A stretch of DNA of 64,000 nt from Amphiura filiformis (taxonomy: Eukaryota; Echinodermata; Ophiuroidea; Amphilepidida; Amphiuridae): positions 49,186,052 to 49,250,051 of the forward strand of contig NC_092635.1 in the NCBI RefSeq assembly GCF_039555335.1. The letters run 5' to 3'. This document shows positions 49,001-56,581 of the stretch, in pieces (within the stretch, counting starts at the first letter, position 1; each line of letters begins with the position of its first letter). A program made the translations under genes and the position numbers. Under the pieces are notes generated by a model. It did no database searches, was not told the origin of the DNA, and saw only the letters and a list, made by a program, of their open reading frames with translations.

Positions 49001-49425
49001 CATGATACCGTTATCCTATCATCAACATCACCTGCAATATCAACCTCATTGAGTGTCACAGATGTAACTGCTGGCATACAGCCAAGTAATTTCATCATTG
49101 TGTTTGCACTTACTGAACCAGGCCATATTTCAAAGTTTAGGAGTGACCCGCATAGTACCAATGTCAATCCTTCAGCCTCCCCTACGATATTAACATCTTT
49201 GAGTGTCACCGAAGTAACTGATGTCATACAACGAAGTAACCTCATTATGGTGTTAGCACTCACTGAACCAGTCAATATGAATGTTTTGAGTGAAACACAC
49301 GATACTGGTAATCTTTCCCCAACTTCGCCTGCTAGTGTTGTCACGGCTATTGTCAATTCAGTAACCGATGTCAAACATCCAAGCAGCCGTATTAAAGTAG
49401 TTGCGTCGATTTTAAAATGTAATAT
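39850..49425 (-). repeat. ~147 bp coding tandem repeat (LRR array)
   Basis: About 65 tandem copies of a ~147 bp unit over 9.6 kb. Neighbouring and distant copies are highly alike (GCACTCAGTGAACCA and GATGGCATACAACCAAG recur throughout on the plus strand). Higher-order blocks of three units recur near 42.4, 43.1 and 47.8 kb. The plus strand also lacks stops over long stretches, which is a by-product of the repeat. Confidence 0.9.
40064..46417 (-). CDS. NLR leucine-rich repeat block (about 43 repeats)
   Basis: An open frame of over 2100 codons consisting only of a ~49-residue unit with core MMRLLGCMPSVTSVTLNEVD, then IAGEVDERISVSCESLKEF and the linker LGGSLSANT. About 43 units can be counted. 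The unit looks like two ribonuclease-inhibitor-like LRRs of 24-25 residues. Variant linkers alternate (FEIWPGSMSANT, LKIRRSSLSANA, LKMDGSLSANT), giving a three-unit higher-order repeat. It continues the NACHT gene at 46,399-51,113 after a small frame break, so it is best read as part of the same gene. A separate start at 46,417 is not convincing because it lies inside a repeat. Confidence 0.75.
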   Translation of the reverse strand: MVLAVLITGEADKHISVSFRSLQELKMIGSLSASTMMRLLGCVPSITSVVLEIQCTDEVDESISVSCRSLNNLIITRSMLNANTMVRLLGCMPSVTSVTLNQVEIAGRVNEMTSISCESLKEFILGASLSANTMMRLLGCMPSVTSVTLNEVDIGGEVNERTSVLCVSLNNLNIWRSSLSANMLLRLLECMPLVVLVTLQDVNIAGEADRSISVSCGSLTNFEIWLGSLSANTMMRLLGCMPSVVAVTLQDVDIKGEADRSILVSCGSLTNFEIWPGSLSANTMMRLLGCMPLVTSVTLNEADITGEADEITSTLCGSVDNLNIWRSSMNANTMLRLLGCMTSVTSVTLQDVDMSGEADGSTSVSCGSLINFRIWPGSLSANTMMRLLGCMPSVTSVTLKEVDITGEADNRITVSCESLKEFILGGSMSANTVMRILGCMPSVASLTLIKVDIAGEVNERISVSCESLKEFLMGGSLSVHTMMRLLGCMPSVTSVTLKEATIAGDFDGRTSVLCGFLANLNIRCSSLSANTMLRLLGCMPSVTSVTLQDVDITGEADGSISVSCGSLKKFKICTGTLITSTMMSLLGCMPSVTSVTLDEVNIAGEVDDRQTTCESLKKFILGGSLSANTMMRFLGCMPAVASVTFNEVEIAGEVDDRTSVDHGTLENLKIPGSSVSANMMLRSLQDVDMSRETERSISVSCGSLINFKIWLGSLSANTMMRLLGCMPSVTSVTLDEVDITGEADNRITVSCESLKEFILGGSMSANTVMRLLGCMPSVASVTLEEVDITGEVDNRITVSCESLKAFILGGSMSASTMMRLLGCMPSVTSLILKVQSTGEVNESILVSYNLNNLNITRSSLSANEMLRLLSYVPSVTSMTLSKVNIVGEVDELTLVSCGVLNSFKIWTGSLSANTMIRLLGCMPSVTSVTLNEVDITGEADNRITVSCESLKKFILSGSLSANTMIRLLGCMPSVTSVTLEVQITGEIDESISVLCGSLKIVKMSGSLSANTMMRLLGCMSSVTSVTLEVDIAGEVDDRISVSCESLEEFILGGSLSANTMIRFLGCMPPVTSVVLEAQSVGAVDESILVSCMSVNKLNIRRSSLCANAMVRLLGCMPSVISVTLNEVDITGEVDEMTSVLCGSLTNFEICPGSMSANTMMRLLGCMPLVTTVTLNEVDIAGEVSEMISVCCGSLKELNLDGSLSANTIIRLLGCMPSVTSVILQVQSVGEVDESISVSCGSLNNLKIHRSSMTANALMRLLSCMSPITSVTLNKVDIAGEGEVNETTLIGSKELQMDCSLSAKTMIRLLYCMPLVTSVVLEVQSVGEVDESISVSCGSLKNLKIRGSSLSANAMVRLLGCMPSVILVTLDEVDITGEVNEMTSVSCGSLTNFEICPGSMSANTMMRLLGCVPSVTSVTLNEVDIAGEVDIRTTVLCRSLKEFTLGASLSANTMMRLLSCMPAVTSVALAVDVAGEVDERISVSCGLLKEFQVYGSMDANTIVRLLGCMPSVTSVTLYEADITGRVNEMTSVSCGSLTYFEICYGSISTNTLLRLLDYMPVVSTITINEIDITGEVDEMTSAYCGSLKELKLDGSLSANSMMRLLGCMPSVISVIIEVNITGEVDESISVSCESLKKFILCGSLSPNTMMRLLGCMPSVTSVTLEVQSTGEVDESISVSCGSLINLTIHGSSLSANTMVRLLGCMPSVTSVTFHEVDIIGEVNEMTSVSCGLLKNFKIWFGTLSANTMMKFLGRMPSVTRVTLNNVLIADESVSCVSLKELQMDGSLSANTMMRLLDCMPSVTSVTLDEVDISGEVDDKIAVSCESLNDLKLRRSSLSLNALMRLLGCMPLVTSVTINEVDIAGEVDNCIMVSCESLKEFTLGGSLSANTMMRLLGCMPSVTSVILEVQSTGEVDESISVSCRSLTNLKLRRSSLRANAVVKLIGCMPLVTSVIISKVDIAGEVDECKPVSCDSLEEFTLGGIDSLSANTVVKLLACMPSVTSVRLDVLDIAGEVDNTITVSCKSLKEFILDGSLSANTMLRFLGCMPSVTSVILEVKIIGDVDESLAVVCGSLKKLKIDGSLSANTMLRLLGCMPSVTSVTLNEVDIVGEADESITV

Positions 49426-51113
49426 GTGAACAGATATCACATTTTGTATCCACTGATAACTATAATTTTGTTTGCAAAGAGCCAAGTAAGAAAACGCTGG
49501 GAAAGCATGAAATTTGTCGTTCCCAAGTTCTACTGGGATGTTTTGCAATGGCTGTAACTCAGCATGTAGGTCAGCAGTGTCAGCAGATGGGTTGCATACT
49601 TCATGTTCATACAAAAACAAAAGTGGCAACGACCATGCTTCCCATCTACGAACATTGTCTGTAACCATCATAACTGCATGTCGAAGAATGTGCGCGGTAG
49701 CACTCGGACATAAACCACAACAGAACTGCAGAACGTATTCCATATCATATAAATTGTCCGTGGTTATCAAATCAAGCTGCGATCTAAACATCACAACATT
49801 AGAATGATATAAATGAGCTAAATATTTTGCCGCGCAGAATTCTTGGAACGTTTTGTGAATGAACGTAGCACATGTTTCACCCACAAGGGCACCTTCTTCT
49901 TCATTTGTAAGCCCGATGTCTAAAGACTGGTTTAAGATATCTTGGTCAAATTCATCACTTCTGATTTGTAGATTATTCGCAAACAATGCATCAAGTGCAG
50001 GCTTACCCAGGTTGGTGAGAACATTCTCAATGTTACTTGGAGACATGTGTTGTTTCTTTTGGAATGGCTTATTGAGATAAATGACAGCTTTCTCATACAA
50101 ACCAGTTGTGCTTTGGAATGGCACAATTGAGTCTCTGGAACTTGAGTCTTCCCAAAGGAGGCAAAGCATAACAAGGATTATAGGAAAAGCTGATAAGGTC
50201 TGCAATATAGGAGTTTCTTCTATTCTTTCAATCAAGTTCCTCCCGATTTCTATCTGACCAGTCCTATCAAAGAACTTTCTTATATACATTTGACAATTAT
50301 CAGGAGAAAATCCTGATATTCGTACATGAGCATATGCTGACTTGTCTGGACTTTGACAGAATTCATCTACCATATGTGGCCTTGACGTCGCAATGACAAA
50401 ACAGCCAGAGAGCAGTGGGCTTTCTAGGGCATGATCATACAAGTCCTTTTGCATCTCATCAAACCCATCAAGTATTACAAGACACTGTTTACCTAACTTA
50501 TCGATTGCTTTTGCGATACTTTCAACCGAAGTGCCCGGTAATAACTGTTTTTGTATCACCTGCTCGAGACTTTCGTTTGAATTTAGTTTTCTAAGCTCTA
50601 TGAAAAATGTGAGATTGAATTTCTCATACATTGCTTCTGAAAATGACATTTGCTCACTTTCACCATCAGGACTAGAACCATCTTTGCCTTGAGCCCAAAT
50701 ATATGCAATCCTAGATACTAAGGTAGTTTTACCACTACCAGCGGGACCCTGCAACAGTATGTGATGCACAACCTTTTCCTGCTTTTCAATATTTTCCTGC
50801 CCGTTTACTGTTTTACACTTTTTCAAAGACTTAATTGTAAACAAGTCTTCATATGATTCTAGTTTCCTACTGTTGCTACCTTGTTTGTCATATCCTTGCT
50901 TTGAATTGCCTAAGTATGGCTGACTTTCACTGGTACTAGCCATACTACATGTACCTTGTTCTTCGTCCTTTTCTTCAATGAGAGTTAAATCAACAAAAAT
51001 ATCATCTGTATCGGCTATCGCTCGTCTGCCCCTACCAAACCTGATTTTGCTTCTGTCTAGCTGGTACTTCTTCTCAAGTCGCTGTCTCCAGCTCGATATC
51101 TCGGAAAGAAAAT
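46399..51113 (-). CDS. NACHT-LRR (NLR) receptor, NACHT and first ~20 repeats
   Basis: The open region starts at a splice acceptor (TTTGCTTTGTAG, exon from 51,113, phase 1), upstream of the first Met at 50,943. Residues before that Met (YQLDRSKIRFGRGRRAI, DDIFVDLTLIEE) look like the FISNA-type segment often found before NACHT, so an upstream exon is expected. From the Met: YEDLF at 31-35, Walker A GPAGSGKT at 66-73, Walker B LVILDGFDE at 155-163, IATSRPH near 184-190, and the NLR helical motif FIHKTFQEFCAAKYL. About 20 LRR units follow from residue ~505. NLRs are cytosolic innate sensors; any ligand is unknown. The frame ends at 46,399 because unit 21 has lost about 20 bases. No death or CARD domain was found within the window. 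Confidence 0.85.
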
Positions 51114-51555
51114 CTACAAAGCAAAGGTAAAAATATGAGTATGGAATTCCTGAGAGGCACCAGAGAGGTACCTATTGACCCTTTCCCTACTTCCCATCAT
51201 GCACTATCCCAGGGAAAATTACACAGATGCTCTACTTCGCTCTATAATTGCATCACGCGTGTTTTTAATAATTACATAATTAATAACATCATGGCCTTAT
51301 AGCGATAATCCACATATAGGGAATCAGTATGCCCATATGAAGAAAAAATTATTGCAAAGACCATCGGATGCACACGATCTATGAGGTTGATAGACTACGT
51401 CATACCCTCTGGAATAGCGCATGATGGGAAGAAGGGAAAAAGGTCTATATTCAAAAAGTGGGTAATTGTGAATCCAACGTACGAGGACACAAAACACATC
51501 AAGGATCAATAAATGATACAAGAGGATATCTTGAATATGAACAACAGGAAAGAAA
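51114..51555. other. Presumed NLR intron / upstream region
   Basis: No upstream exon can be recognised. The sequence is AT-rich with no convincing domain. Confidence 0.4.
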
Positions 51556-51911
51556 AAGAGCAAGGTACACCAACTTGATGTGGGGAAACAAGTAAAATAC
51601 AGACTAGACAGTATGCAGGAGGGACAAAAACAGCAAATGTATAAGGCATTAGATGTAGTCAAAGTTCGATAGTCAAAAATTACCAGTTCCAAAGCCCACA
51701 GAAGTACTAAACCTGCAAAAACAATAATGATCAATGGGAATACAAAAGTGCACTAGACAAAAGTACACTGGAAGTGATGAAAATTACTGTGCACATACAT
51801 GACATAGCAGACAAACAGAACCAAACAGGTAATTGGTTTGTTCCCCCCTGCATACTGTCAAGTCTGTAATTTACTTGTTTCCCCACATCAAGTTGGTGAA
51901 CCTTGCTCTTT
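51556..51911. repeat. Fold-back element, ~75 bp arms
   Basis: AAGAGCAAGGTACACCAACT at 51,556 pairs with AGTTGGTGAACCTTGCTCTT at 51,892-51,911. Pairing extends inward through GTGGGGAAACAAGTAAA and GCATACTGTC. About 200 bp of loop. Confidence 0.8.
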
Positions 51912-52055
51912 ACACAGCCGTGACGTTAGTCACGGCTGTGTCTTTTTTCTTACAGGTTCTTACCTAGCCGGGACACCGGCTAGGTCTTGTGATGCTATCG
52001 GATCTTTCTTACCTAGCCGGGACACCGGCTAGGTCTTGTGATGCTATCGGATCTT
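51912..52055. repeat. Perfect hairpins and a 49 bp duplication
   Basis: ACACAGCCGTGAC-GTTA-GTCACGGCTGTGT (51,912-51,941) is a perfect 13 bp hairpin. CCTAGCCGG-GACA-CCGGCTAGG follows at 51,963-51,984 and again at 52,012-52,033, within a 49 bp direct duplication. They sit at the head of the 146 bp repeat family, where terminal hairpins of a transposon might be expected. Confidence 0.75.
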
Positions 52056-54400
52056 TCTTCTTTCTGGCAACAAATTTCAAAATGCTTCTTCTCCTACATG
52101 TTACATCCTACAATGACGTCACTTGCACATATGCATCGGCTATATCCAGTGTCTATAGGATATTCACAAATTTGGGGTCAAAGGTCATTAAGGGTCATTT
52201 CCGGTATAAAACCAAATATCTTCAAAATGCTTCTTCTGCCACAAATTACATAGTACGATGATGTCACTTACACATATGCATCGGCTATTACAGGTACACA
52301 AAAGTTATTCTCCGATTTTGGGTCAAAGGTCATTAAGGGGTCATTTCCGGTCTGAAAGCTAAAAATATTCAAAAATCACTGTTTTTACAAATTACATAGC
52401 AGAGTGTTGTCATTAGCACACATGCATTGCTATCAACCAGGGTCTTTGGGGTGTCTACAGTTTTGGGGTCAAAGGTCATTAAGGGGTCGCTTCCGGTCAA
52501 AAAACCAAAAATCATCAAATATGTTCATTTTTTTAAATCTCAAAACGTAACCAGACCAGAGTGACATAAACTTCATATATGCATTAGTGTTACCCGATGT
52601 ATGCACGGTATTTTTAGTTTTTGGTCAAAGGTCATTTAGACGTCATTTCCGGTTTTAAGCTAAATAATTTCAAGAATTTTTATCTCCATAACTAAGCATA
52701 GTAGATTTTTTAAATTTAAACTGTAACAATGCATTTTCGCGGTGTGTATGAGGTTTTTTTATATTGGGGTCAAAGGTCATTAAGGAGGTCAAAATGTCAA
52801 ATAAGAAAAAAAATGTTTAAAATTGCTGAAAAGTGGCTGTATCTTAGCCTATGGAAGACGGATAAAGCCCCTACATGCTACAGTGATGCACCTTTAATGG
52901 TGTGAGATGTCCATAATAACCGGTCAAAGGTCAAACTTTAAGTTAGACTGGCATTTCCGGCCCCGGCTAGGTCCAGATCTGTAACCAGATCTAGTTCTTC
53001 TTTCTTCTTCTGGCAACAAATTTCAAAATGCTTCTTCTCGTACATGTTACATCCTACAATGACGTCACTTGCACATATGCATCGGCTATATCCAGTGTCT
53101 ATAAGATGTTCACAAATTTAGGGTCAAAGGTCATTAAGGGGTCATTTCCGGTATAAAACCAAATATCTTCAAAATGCTTCTTCTGCCACAAATTACATAG
53201 TACGATGATGTCACTTACACATATGCATCAGCTATTACAGGTACACAAAAGTTATTCTCCGATTTTGGGTCAAAGGTCATTAAGGGGTCATTTCCGGTCT
53301 GAAAGCTAAAAATATTCAAAAATCACTGTTTTTACAAATTACATAGCAGAGTGTTGTCATTAGAACACATGCATTGCTACCAACCAGGGTCTTTGGGGTG
53401 TCTACAGTTTTGGGGTCAAAGGTCATTAAGGGGTCGCTTCCGGTCAAAAACCAAAAATCATCAAATATGTTCATTTTTTTTATATCTCAAAATGTAACCA
53501 GACCAGAGTGACATAAACTTCATATATGGATTAGTGTTACCCGATGTATGCACGGTATTTTTATTTTTTGGTCAAAGGTCATTTATACGTCATTTCCGGT
53601 TTTAAGCTAAATAACTTCAAGAATTTTTATCTCCATAACTAAGCATAGTAGATTTTTTTTGTTTCAACTGTAACAATGCATTTTCGCGGTGTGTATAAGG
53701 TTTATTTTATATTGGGGTCAAATGTCATTAAGGAGGTCAAAACGTCAAATTTGCAAAAAATGTTTAAAATTACGGAAAAGTAGCTGTATCTCAGCCTATG
53801 GAAGACGGATGTTAAAAATATTTATGACCCAAAGGTCAAGGTTAAGGGTCAACGGTTAAATTTTAAAATTGGTCCAAGGAATGATTCTTACGACATTCTT
53901 AACATGTTGAAAATATTTATGACCCCAAAGGTCTTTCTTCTGGGGACAAATTTCAAAATGTTTCTTCTCTTACATGTTACATCCTACAATGACGTCACTT
54001 GCACATTTGCATCGTCTGTATACAGTGTCTATAGGATATTCGCAGATTTGGGGTCAAGGGGTCATTTCTGGTATAAAACCAAATATCTTCAAAATGCCTC
54101 TTCTGCCACAAATTACATAGTACGGTGATATGCATCTGCTATATCCAGTGTCTATAGGGTGTTCACAGTTTTGGGGTTTAACATGTTTAAGGGGTCATTT
54201 CCGGTTAAAATCTAAAAATCTTCAAAAATTCATATCTGCTACATGTAACATACGGTAGTACGCTGATGCCACTTGCACAGAAATGATCCTTTTGATATCC
54301 TAAATATATTAAAAATATTTGTGACCGCAAAGGTCAAAGTTTAGGGGTCAAAGATCAAATTTTAATTCAAATTTCACCGTATTTTTGCGAAACGAATTAA
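52056..54400 (+). repeat. Two and a half copies of a ~146 bp-unit element
   Basis: Element copies start at about 52,050, 52,985 and 53,930 with TCTTCTTTCTGGCAACAAAT and CTACATGTTACATCCTACAA. Inside each, GGGTCAAAGGTCATTAAGG recurs every 145-155 bp (52,176, 52,321, 52,467, 52,622, 52,767; then 53,111, 53,267, 53,413, 53,567), each followed by CATTTCCGG. Units diverge progressively along the element. No coding capacity. The first copy ends near 52,970 with CCCCGGCTAGGTCC and the hairpin pair CAGATCTG/CCAGATCTAG. Confidence 0.85.
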
Positions 54401-55017
54401 TCTGCAAGAATTTTTTGTACATAAACATGTGGATTCAAAATAACTTTGGAATAAGTTTTGTACCAAATGCCACCTTAATCTTTCCTCTCTCTCTTTCTTA
54501 AATTCCAAATAATTGCTTTTATTGTATTAGGTAGTTTTATCGGACACCAGTAAATTATGGCCCTATTGCCATTTGACTCCAAATCTGCGGCAAACTTAAA
54601 GAGAGAGAGTTATGTACAAGATTCACAGTGTCAAGACATGAGTAATCAAACCCACACGCAATCGCGTTACCCGTCTGGGGTAAACCGTGCACTGAGTATG
54701 ATCGGAGAGGGAGCAAAACGTTTGCAGCGTCATATAGGCCCAGACTTTGATTTTTAAATCAAATTTAAAAATTTGATGCAATAATTAAAAACAGGATGAC
54801 AAGACGCAATTTCTTTAAAAAAATAAATATAAAGTGTTCGCTCATAGATTTAAGGATTTATGGTTCACCCAAGCCAGTGTGTATCGGCGGGTGGGTGGGG
54901 GTGTGTGTGACGTGGAGGGGGGGAGAAAAACTGAGAAAAGTGTCTAATTATTGTATGTCTGGGTTCTGGTTTATGTCGTAATGCTAACATTTTTGTTTAT
55001 ACTTCTACAGCACATGT
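54401..55017. other. Intergenic, nothing clear
   Basis: Contains short open frames without recognisable similarity (for example 54,557-54,757). I do not call a gene. Confidence 0.4.
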
Positions 55018-55020
55018 ATC

Positions 55021-55051
<31 letters not shown>

Positions 55052-55132
55052 CGATGACGATGACGATGATGATGATGATGATGATGATGTTGATGATTAT
55101 GATGATTATGATGATATCATCATCATCATCAT
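55018..55132. repeat. (GAT)n microsatellite
   Basis: About 35 GAT/GAC triplets with interruptions; the end turns into ATCATCATC, so it can form a short hairpin. The poly-Asp and poly-Ile frames in it are artefacts. Confidence 0.95.
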
Positions 55133-56581
55133 TCCCCTCCCCTCTCGTAACCATATAGGCTGGGCTAAATAAAAATCTCAAAACAAGCGGAAGAACTAAT
55201 ATTTGTATCAGGAAAGTCAAATTATTACAGAAAACATGCAATCTCTTCAGTGGTGTAGCCATTATTTTTTTTTTTTTTTTTTATGAGTTTGAAAAAGTGA
55301 AATTTTTGGCTTTCTTGACCAGGAAAGTATAAACAGGGATATTAAGAACCTCATTTTTTTGTTATGAACTCCCGTCGTTAAAAAGCCTACTATCACACAA
55401 TTCAGTTTTATTTTCCTGACCTTTTTATATTCATTTAATTATTTCTTTGTTTAGTTATCATTTACTTATTTACGTCTATTATTTACTTCATCATTTTTCT
55501 AGCAGTAGCGGCTATGATTCTCAGTTTTTTCTTTTGCTCAATTAGATAAATCTTTTACCAATTTCACGACATCGGATGTGTGCGGCAATGGGAGGTATTT
55601 ATGTGTGTGTCGGGTGTGTGTGTGTGTAGTGGACAATGCAGTGTTTAGTGTTATTCTACAGCCGACATCACTCATAGTACATTCGGCGAAACACAAAGGG
55701 GTTGTGTGCGTGCATAGGTGCGTGGTACACAATACAATGTCTATGTGGGTACAGTGATGTGGGCGTGGTTTGGGTGAGTGAAAACAGGTTGGTGCACGCA
55801 CTTGCTTTGATAGCCATGGGAAAATTATTTTCCCAGTGTGTCTCTGTGGCGTTGCTCTGAACAAGACACGTTTGTGATTGCTCGTATAAAAACCTCGTAT
55901 ATGTGAACGTGAAATAAGAAAATTACTTGCTTGTTTTCTTATTTCTTACTTTCTTGCTTGTTTCCTTCCGTCATTCATTCAATCATTCATTTACTCATCT
56001 CATTCATTCTTTTATTCTTCTCATCTCTTTTCTCTGCCTTCTTTCTTTCCGTTTGAGACCTAGAAGTTGCCTAGCTTCGGGTGCCTACCCCAGGCTGTGG
56101 GGCCACATAAACGTAGCCAGGACGATAACCAACTTGAGTGCAATAACTTGATATATACTTATACTTTATACATACAGTGTACTTACATACTTTTATATAT
56201 TATAAGAACTGATATACATTTGATTAAAAGAAAACTGCAGTAAGTTATACAGTAAACTTTGTTATTATTCATATTGTGAAAATTCCTCGTCCATAAAAAG
56301 GGCACGAACGAACATATGAACTTGAATAAAGAACACTATACTCAATATCATCATAACTTATAATCAGTGCTTGATATTATATTCACCCTACTGCCTGGTA
56401 GGCCTAGGCCTACTATATATGAATTTTGGTTACCTGGAAAATACCATTAAATATCTAATAACGCTGTATACTATATCACAGCTTATTTCACTGCGAGAAA
56501 TTCATTTGTATAGCGATTACAATTATACTGTGGGACAAAACGATTGTATTTGAATAAATTTAATAGGCTAAACTAACAAAT
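55133..56581. other. Flank and 5' region of the Helentron
   Basis: Has a poly-T run (55,263-55,283), TG-rich sequence (55,600-55,650) and a pyrimidine-rich stretch with CATT repeats (55,930-56,055). The 5' end of the transposon must lie here or be lost; I could not identify a TC start. Confidence 0.4.

Noticed and set aside
40074..49429. Long plus-strand frames (up to 527 codons) opposite the NLR repeats, rich in SDPHDTDMLSSTSP
   Set aside because: They are antisense shadows: one LRR unit happens to lack stops on the other strand and it is repeated. They change frame with each indel and show no domain.
51324..51734. 136-codon minus-strand frame rich in hydrophobic and Cys residues
   Set aside because: AT-rich noncoding composition; part of it overlaps a fold-back arm. 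No similarity recognised.
54951..55262. Poly-Asp and poly-Ile frames
   Set aside because: Translation of the (GAT)n microsatellite.
55538..55864. 108-codon minus-strand frame with THTHTRHTH
   Set aside because: Driven by a TG-rich microsatellite; no domain.
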